DNA of 64,000 nucleotides, from assembly GCA_943737045.1 (NCBI GenBank), contig CALSFV010000051.1:434001-498000 (forward strand), in the 5' to 3' direction. Positions 51,074-64,000 of the stretch are shown here, in pieces; the stretch's first letter is position 1; each line of letters opens with the position of its first letter. A program made the position numbers and the translations under genes. Origin of the DNA: Parapristionchus giblindavisi (lineage: Eukaryota > Nematoda > Chromadorea > Rhabditida > Diplogasteridae). A model generated the notes under the pieces. That model worked only from the letters and a program-made list of their open reading frames with translations, had not been told where the DNA came from and searched no databases.

Positions 51074-51700
51074 TGATTTTCGGGGGGCGATCGTTTGCAC
51101 AACGGATCATAAATCGGTTGGCATTTGGCGTATGGCAACCAAAGTTGCACCATTGCTATCAGTAGGAGTATACGGTATTGGGCTACCGTACCCATCGGGA
51201 ATCGCGAGCTGATTTTTTTCATTCGACCCATGACCCGGGGTTCATGGTTGAAAATGGCCGAAGTCGAAAAATTCATGATACGCCGAGACCAAATACTAGT
51301 TGCTATTATATCAATAGTCAGCCAACTTTTATCTTTCTGGGTACCGTAACTCGTACTACCGTAATCAGACAGGGATTTGCCGTGAATTTCGCTATAATAT
51401 TGTAGGGTGCGGTAGCTAGATTACGGTAGTTCGGGTTACAGTATCCAGAAAGAGAAAAGTTGGCTCACTATTGATATAATGGCAACTAGTATTTGATCTC
51501 GGGACATCATGAATTTTTCGACTTTCGCCATTTCAACCATGAACCCCGGGTCATGGGCAGAGATGTTCGTTAATGAAAAATTTCGTTAATTCGTTAAGTC
51601 GTTAAATTAACGAAAAATAAGTCGTTAATTTTCGTTAATTTCGTTAACTTTCGTTAATGCTCAAAGTATGGAATTTTTTCCAAACACATTTATTTATTAG

Positions 51701-51920
51701 TGTTATATCCGATGTGTGGTGTAGATAAGACGAGGACGTAGTAAAGCTACTAGCTTTATTATATAGACGAGATATGAGAGAGGGGACTAGGGAGTGACCA
51801 CTAGATGGGGTTAGAGAGGAATGGAATGAATGGATTGACCAGACATTCTTTCTCGTAGACAAAGGATGGAAATATTATGTATATATAATTAGATATGGAA
51901 ATTAGGGTATATACATAACA
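51701..51920 (-). repeat. 3' LTR
   Basis: 220 bp, TG...CA ends. Differs from the other LTR at GGAAATATTATG versus GGAAATACTATG. Confidence 0.93.
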
Positions 51921-51996
51921 CCTCCCCCTTAAGATGGAACATCTTACAATACATTGGGGTTACGAGAAAACAATACAAATAAATCAATAGGACCAC

Positions 51997-54219
51997 TTAG
52001 TGGTAAGTCTTCTTCGTAGTTGAACGTTGCTGTTGTTGGGCAGGCATCGTCAGGCGTGCGCTGGATTGTGTTGACGAGCGAGACGATGATACGGTATCTG
52101 AACGAGTCATAGATACTGAAGTTGGTGCAGCCACCATTGGAACTGTCGTTGCGACATCATCAGTATCATCCCGGATGACCTCATCATCAATCACGTTCTC
52201 AGTCACAGAGAATCCTTCCATCATACTCTGCTCAGGTGTATCCTTACTATAAGAATCATTCGTCCGTAATTGACTCTTATGTACTCTTCCTGTTCGTAGA
52301 TCACTATTGATCTCGACCATCACTGAACATCTCCTTCTCAGTACAGTCCCACGTACCCATTCAAACTGAGTAGGACTAGAGTACTTCTTGTAGAACACCT
52401 CATCTCCTGTGCAGAGTCTCTTTAATACAACACCATTCTTCCGATCATTGTGTTTAACCATATCCACATCCAGAATATCTCCGATCGATTTAGAATCAAC
52501 TGCTGTTGCGATCCTCCTTCTACCACGGAAAGCGTCAGCCGTATTGGCCCTTCTTGGTTTACTACCATTGTAGACAGGCGTCTTTCTCTCCTTCATCCTG
52601 AGAGAAGCCTTCTTTGTACATGCTGCTTGACTCTCCTCTGTAGCCTCGGCCAGCATATTATCAATCATCTTTGTGTGATCGACATCATGGGTCATCTTAC
52701 TCGTGACCTCTGAGACTTCATTAGTCTCCATACATGGTGCTTGACTCTCCTTCGTAGTCTCAGCAGGCATATCATCAACCATCCTTGCATGATCGATATC
52801 TTCGGTCATCTTACTCGTGACCGTTAAGACTTCCATAGTCTTCATACGTGCTGCTTGACTCTCTTCCGTAGCCTCGGCAAGCACACTATCGACCCTCCTT
52901 GCGTGGCTGATCTCATCGCTCATCTTCGTTTTGACCGTCTTGGCAGCTGTAGGGATCGCAGCATCCCTTACGACGAGTAATTTCAACTTCTTGATGAAAT
53001 TCATTCCGAGAAGCACGATATTTGATGAAGTAACATAGATATCACCTTTCACCTCAATACCTCCATACTTCACTGTAGCTCGGAACATTCCCTTTATATC
53101 CAGATTGGAGCTATTAGGACAGACCACCTTGCAGTTGGCCGCTGAGCAATCGGGCGAACCGATCTGCTTCCACACTTCCTCCGATATGAGGGTGATGTCA
53201 GCTCCTGTATCGATTGACATTCTAATCGATTTATCTTGAAGTCGTACATTGATGCTGTAGTAATCCGTGTCAGTCTTGTCGGCACGTATCGATTTGACTT
53301 CCTTCCGATCCCTGCTTCGATCTCTACAGACCCTTGCGATGTGGCCAATCTTTCCACATTTGTTGCATCTAGCATTCTTGAATCTACACCGATTCTCGTC
53401 ATGATTATATCCACATCGATAACAAGTGAACTCATTTTCAGTGTTATCATTCCCTTCGTTCTTATGCTCCTTGACGACGTTCACATTTCCGTGCGGTTCT
53501 GTAATCGCTCGTGAATCGTTTCTCAGTTGAGTAGAGCTATTATAAACTTCAATGAGTTTATCCAGAGTGCTATCATCTTTCTGAGCTTCTCTCAGCATCA
53601 ACATGTGAAGATCACTGTATCGGGACACATCCAGAGCGTGTAGGAATATCAGACACTTCATCTGTTCCAATGTGATCTCCTTAGGTTGTGCGCTTTGCAC
53701 CAGTCTATTCACTCTGGCAGCGAGTACTCTTGGATCGTCGATGCCCTCCTTCGACATTCTGAAGTCCAGCATCCTTCGGCGTTTCTCGAACAGAGAAGTC
53801 TGATCACCGAAAAGTGACGTCATCTTCTCGACTACATCTGCCAACTTCATCGTACTCCATTTCACGGGAACGATGCTGTCTGAGAAAGTCTTCTCAACAG
53901 TTGGATGAACATGACGTAAAAGGAGTCGGACCTTCTTGACGTCGTCCCATTCCTTCAGATCAATGTCGAAGATATCCTCGTGTCTACTCCACCATAACTC
54001 GAATGTGGAGTCTTCCTCAGGGGAATACCGAAACTCATGAATCCTCGCTTCTATCGCATCAAGAGAGAATGGTCCATTCGATGAGTTCCCATTGCCACTG
54101 CTCATTTTCTCTACTAAATCCTGGAGTAGATTCATCCTCTCATTCTGTGAAGTAATGAGCTTCGTCAGAGCTTTCACTGTCTCTGACTCATTATCTTGTC
54201 TTGTCTCCTTATGTGACAT
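51997..54219 (-). CDS. Gag-protease polyprotein with an orphan integrase C-terminal-like segment
   Basis: 740 codons. A gag domain covers residues 50-240 (FELWWSRHEDIFDID, VRLLLRHVHPTVEK, SLFEKRRRMLDF). Two zinc knuckles lie at about 268-300: CYRCGYNHDENRC has CX2CX3HX4C spacing and CNKCGKIGHIARVC the canonical CX2CX4HX4C. An aspartic protease is at about 325-420 (MSIDTGADITLI, VLLGMNFIKKL). A linker with three diverged 40-residue repeats (for example SKMTEDIDHARMVDDMPAET) follows. Residues 620-680 (GDEVFYKKYSSPTQFEWVRG) resemble the SH3-like integrase C-terminus of Ty3-type elements. Reverse transcriptase, RNase H and the integrase core are absent, so an internal deletion has fused the two ends in frame. 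Confidence 0.88.
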   Translation of the reverse strand: MSHKETRQDNESETVKALTKLITSQNERMNLLQDLVEKMSSGNGNSSNGPFSLDAIEARIHEFRYSPEEDSTFELWWSRHEDIFDIDLKEWDDVKKVRLLLRHVHPTVEKTFSDSIVPVKWSTMKLADVVEKMTSLFGDQTSLFEKRRRMLDFRMSKEGIDDPRVLAARVNRLVQSAQPKEITLEQMKCLIFLHALDVSRYSDLHMLMLREAQKDDSTLDKLIEVYNSSTQLRNDSRAITEPHGNVNVVKEHKNEGNDNTENEFTCYRCGYNHDENRCRFKNARCNKCGKIGHIARVCRDRSRDRKEVKSIRADKTDTDYYSINVRLQDKSIRMSIDTGADITLISEEVWKQIGSPDCSAANCKVVCPNSSNLDIKGMFRATVKYGGIEVKGDIYVTSSNIVLLGMNFIKKLKLLVVRDAAIPTAAKTVKTKMSDEISHARRVDSVLAEATEESQAARMKTMEVLTVTSKMTEDIDHARMVDDMPAETTKESQAPCMETNEVSEVTSKMTHDVDHTKMIDNMLAEATEESQAACTKKASLRMKERKTPVYNGSKPRRANTADAFRGRRRIATAVDSKSIGDILDVDMVKHNDRKNGVVLKRLCTGDEVFYKKYSSPTQFEWVRGTVLRRRCSVMVEINSDLRTGRVHKSQLRTNDSYSKDTPEQSMMEGFSVTENVIDDEVIRDDTDDVATTVPMVAAPTSVSMTRSDTVSSSRSSTQSSARLTMPAQQQQRSTTKKTYH

Positions 54220-54365
54220 TGTATTGACTTATACAATCCAATCACTATCTACACGTATTGATGATGTAATCGCAATTACACTTGTTGACCGCAGTCACCA
54301 AATCACAATTTGAACAGAGCCTTCGGCCACACAAGTGAAAAATTTGCTCGCAAGCAATCACACTA

Positions 54366-54530
54366 CACACGCTCGCAAGCTGTGTCTGCCGGACAAGTCC
54401 GTACTTGAATCGCAACTCAAGTCTGCCGTACAAAGTACGTAATACTACACGCTCGCAAGCTGTGTCTGCCGGACAAGTCCGTACTTGAATCGCAACTCAA
54501 GTCTGCCGTACAAAGTACGTCATATCAATC
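54366..54530. repeat. Tandem repeat in the LTR element leader, about 82 bp x2
   Basis: ACACGCTCGCAAGCTGTGTC recurs after about 82 bp, with identical interiors including CTTGAATCGCAACTCAAGT, itself a hairpin. It lies between the 5' LTR and the start of gag. Confidence 0.88.
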
Positions 54531-54694
54531 CAAGAACAAGAACACGCAGTGAAGACGTCGCCGTATGTCCCGAACGTGAAGTGAAGACGTCCCAGTATGT
54601 CCCGAGCACGAAGCGAAGGCGGCAGATGAGCAGCACGTGAAGTTCGAATCCTTAGCCAAGAAGTTGTTGGCGTCGGATGGTCCTGGTCGCCAGT

Positions 54695-54914
54695 TGTTAT
54701 ATCCGATGTGTGGTGTAGATAAGACGAGGACGTAGTAAAGCTACTAGCTTTATTATATAGACGAGATATGAGAGAGGGGACTAGGGAGTGACCACTAGAT
54801 GGGGTTAGAGAGGAATGGAATGAATGGATTGACCAGACATTCTTTCTCGTAGACAAAGGATGGAAATACTATGTATATATAATTAGATATGGAAATTAGG
54901 GTATATACATAACA
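54695..54914 (-). repeat. 5' LTR
   Basis: 220-bp partner of 51701-51920. Followed on the right by the target duplication ATTAG. Confidence 0.93.
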
Positions 54915-55622
54915 ATTAGAACAACATGAACAGTGATGTTCCATAAATCGATATATCAATTGTTTTTTTTAAAGAATACAGCTTTAAAGACTGAAAAAAA
55001 AAGAATTTAGACAACAAAAAATAGATTTTGCCTAGAAGTGAGGAAAAAGAAGAAAAAAATGTGTCAGAAAAATGCGCCTCTCCAGCATCCAGCAGCTCAT
55101 TTTCATTATTGTCCGTATAAAATGTACTTGCATAATTGCATTGCTACTGCTGCTAAACAGAGGAAGAACTATCGATTAACTCCCCACTCTTTCCTCCTTT
55201 CCTTCCTCGCTCTCTCTGATCTACCTACTCTCTCACCGGTGCTCTATCTCTAAACATAGAAATTCATTGTGGCAGTGGTTGGCTACTCTCGTACCAAATA
55301 AACAAGTGTATTTTATACGTTCAATAGCGAAAAAATTAACGAAAATTAACTTATTTTCGTTAATTCGTTAATCGTTAAAATTTAACGAAAAATGCCGTTA
55401 AAATTAACGATTTTCGTTAATTCGTTAATCGTTAATACCATTTCTGGTCATGGGTCAACTGGAAAAAATCAGTTCGCGATTCCTGACGGTTACTGTAGCC
55501 CAATACTGTACACTCCCACTGATAACAATGGTACAACTTTGGTTGCCATGCGCCAAATCCCAACCGATTTATGATCCGTTGTGCAAACGATCGTTGGCAA
55601 AACGATCGCCCCCCTGATTTTC

Positions 55623-56059
55623 ATATATCTTTTTTTATATTTCACTCTGATTTTCACCCGCTTTTGCGTTTTCGGTTTGCATTTATCGCTTGTCCACACG
55701 TAGAGAAAAAAGTGTAAACCATGGCTCATACTCTGGTATTTCAAAACTTTAAGTGTACTTACACTTTCACTTTAAGTAGACTTGTAAGTCTACTTAAAGT
55801 GAGACGTAAGTCCACTTAAAGTGAAAAAGTGACGTCACTCACTTCAAGTAAAGTAAAGTTCAAGCCAGTGACGTATTTTTTTAAAAGTAGACTTGAAGTT
55901 TTGAAATACCAGAGTTAGATTTGTGAAGTGTTATGCTCTGTGGATTACGCTTTTTTTTCTGTTTGTACTTCCTATGCTCTCCTCTCCTATGCGGTGCTAC
56001 AGTTGCTGCATTTCTTCCCTGCTGACTTCAAATGACTGCGTTCGTCCGTCTCGAAAATG
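55623..56059. other. Third copy of the paralogue upstream block, right part
   Basis: Continues the block interrupted at 51081 (TTTTCACCCGCTTTTGCG, CCTCTCCTATGCGGTGC). A direct and inverted AAGTAGACTTGTAAGTCTAC repeat at 55750-55905 is inserted in it. No exon of the paralogue was seen here. Confidence 0.6.
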
Positions 56060-56181
56060 CTTTAAGGGGCACCCCGAGATAAGTTGAAGCTCTCCGCTCT
56101 GGCCACACTCTCTCGTTTTCTTTGTCTGCGAGAGAGTATTGCCAATGAGTAGAGTAAAATTAGCTTGGGCTGTGCCTTAAA
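56060..56181. mobile_element. M1 MITE
   Basis: TTTAAGGGGCACCCCGAGAT to TTAGCTTGGGCTGTGCCTTA. Confidence 0.82.
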
Positions 56182-56602
56182 GGGACCGAAACCTTTGTCA
56201 ACGGTCTCTTCAGCGCTCTACGCTCTCTCGTTGTTAGAGAACAGAGAAATATCGTCAAAACGAAAAAAAGTGAAACATTTGTGACAATTTGTGACAAATT
56301 GTCACAAAAGTTCACAAAGTGCCTATTTCAAGCGTTTTCATCTACTTGATGATGTATTTTCTCAGGTTTTTTTAGTGTGGATGTGTTTGCCCAATGGAGT
56401 AATATATGACAAAAGTGAAAAAATTAATAGGGAGCGCAGCGGAAAAAAATTGGTCTACTGTAGCATACTATAGAATCTCACTGTAAAACTGCTACCATTA
56501 ACACCGCAATAGGGTTTGCAAAGTTACAATTGAATTTTCAAAAAAGTTCCCATTAAAAGACTAATTTTTTTACAGTTCAATATTATCCTATGTGAATATG
56601 TT

Positions 56603-56692
56603 ACTTTCAGAAAGCATCGCTACTTCCACCTCTACATCAACGTCGGGTGATGGACTTCCGGCGATTCCTGTTTTTGGCTCGTGGAAATTTTG
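56603..56692 (+). pseudogene. Truncated third copy of the secreted paralogue
   Basis: TTACTTTCAG/AAAGCATCGC reproduces the acceptor and start of exon 2 of both paralogues, then reads SIATSTSTSTSGDGLPAIPV and reaches a stop at about 56690. The helical domain is missing and no signal-peptide exon is recognised, so this is a remnant. Confidence 0.7.
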
Positions 56693-57009
56693 AAAGAAAT
56701 GGGGTTCAGGGACGAATTCGATAAATTTTAATTCCTTTGGATTGGCTAATGGATTGGAAATGATGTTTGATAACCCATTGTGTGGTTCACTCTGTTTGTA
56801 CAATAATAGTATATCTTGAAAAGGTTTGTAATATCAGCAAGCAGTGTGCTTCATGCTGTAATCGCCACCACGTCCGTATTGATCACTTTCCTTCAATGAT
56901 TTATCCTTTTCAATTTTTTTCACAGTAGCTGTTCTGATTAAATTAAAACAAATTTATCAACGTAACGCGGTAATAATTTAACAATCGATTGAAAATTAGG
57001 AAAATAAAA

Positions 57010-64000
<6,991 letters not shown>

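Larger units (their letters stand above)
51701..54914 (-). mobile_element. Non-autonomous LTR retrotransposon
   Basis: Two 220-bp LTRs (51701-51920 and 54695-54914; one T/C difference seen) run from TGTTATATCC to TACATAACA. The flanks carry a 5-bp target duplication ATTAG. On the minus strand the 5' LTR is followed by TGGCGACCAGGACC, a primer-binding site of tRNA type, and the 3' LTR is preceded by a purine tract (AAGGGGGAGG). The single ORF has gag and protease but no reverse transcriptase, RNase H or integrase core. It needs enzymes from another element. Confidence 0.93.
51558..55446. mobile_element. hAT-type MITE with CGTTAAT interior, split by an LTR element
   Basis: Ends CAGAGATGTTCG and CCATTTCTG are bounded by an exact 8-bp duplication GTCATGGG (51550-51557, 55447-55454). 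The interior consists of TTTCGTTAATTCGTTAA-like words on both sides of the LTR element. Confidence 0.82.
51082..55614. mobile_element. Outer inverted-repeat element of a three-layer nest
   Basis: Ends GGGGGGCGATCGTTTG and CGATCGCCCCCC are inverted, and both flanks carry the 8-bp repeat TGATTTTC (51074-51081, 55615-55622). The paralogous sequence at 48914-48925 (GGTGATTTTCATAT) shows the empty site with a single copy. The left arm includes an inner palindrome (51228-51345 with 51435-51557). The element is split by the hAT-type MITE at 51558. The 8-bp duplication fits hAT or a related superfamily. Confidence 0.82.

Overview
The window is nuclear DNA of a nematode, probably a rhabditid or diplogasterid. 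The reasons are many short exons with TTTCAG-type acceptors, splice acceptors a few bases before the first ATG (typical of spliced-leader trans-splicing), a nematode-type chimera of a peptide receptor and a globin, and several transposon classes (Tc1, mariner, Tc5, hAT, Penelope, LTR). Most of the sequence is repeats. Real coding sequence is confined to six genes or gene parts, which I rebuilt exon by exon. Intron phase is consistent at every junction I used.

Layout. 1-5141 is copy A of a >5.1-kb segmental duplication whose copy B lies at 16268-21443 (>99% identical by eye). Each copy carries a foldback-type transposon with arms made of 15/16-bp tandem repeats. 7664-11345 (+) holds the last seven exons of a protein kinase N gene, whose 5' part is not in the window. 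About 190 bp after its poly(A) signal, 13113-15212 (+) encodes a 120-aa two-helix membrane protein resembling complex I subunit NDUFC2. The spacing suggests an operon. 21444-29500 contains only repeats and unassigned DNA.

29811-44679 (+) is a 19-exon gene for a seven-transmembrane neuropeptide-type receptor fused to a C-terminal globin domain, the architecture of C. elegans GLB-33. The 9-kb intron between receptor and globin halves holds a Tc5-like DNA transposon (33432-41763, TAA target duplication). Nested inside it is a Penelope-like retroelement whose GIY-YIG endonuclease lies N-terminal to the reverse transcriptase.

46119-47562 (-) and 49219-49959 (+) are a head-to-head pair of paralogous secreted proteins of unknown function. 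A third, truncated copy lies at 56603-56692. Between the pair and this remnant is a three-layer nest of insertions (51082-55614): an 8-bp-TSD element, a hAT-type MITE, and a non-autonomous LTR retrotransposon. 57010-63789 (-) holds the last 21 exons of the trifunctional purine gene GARS-AIRS-GART; its 5' end lies beyond the window.

One palindromic MITE family (core CTCTCTCG, ends TTTAAAGGCACACC) occurs about 24 times. Heptamer (AAAGATC)n tracts recur inside introns. Functionally the genes are independent: signalling kinase, mitochondrial protein, heme-coupled receptor, secreted proteins and purine synthesis. What unifies the window is the density and nesting of transposons in introns and intergenic DNA.
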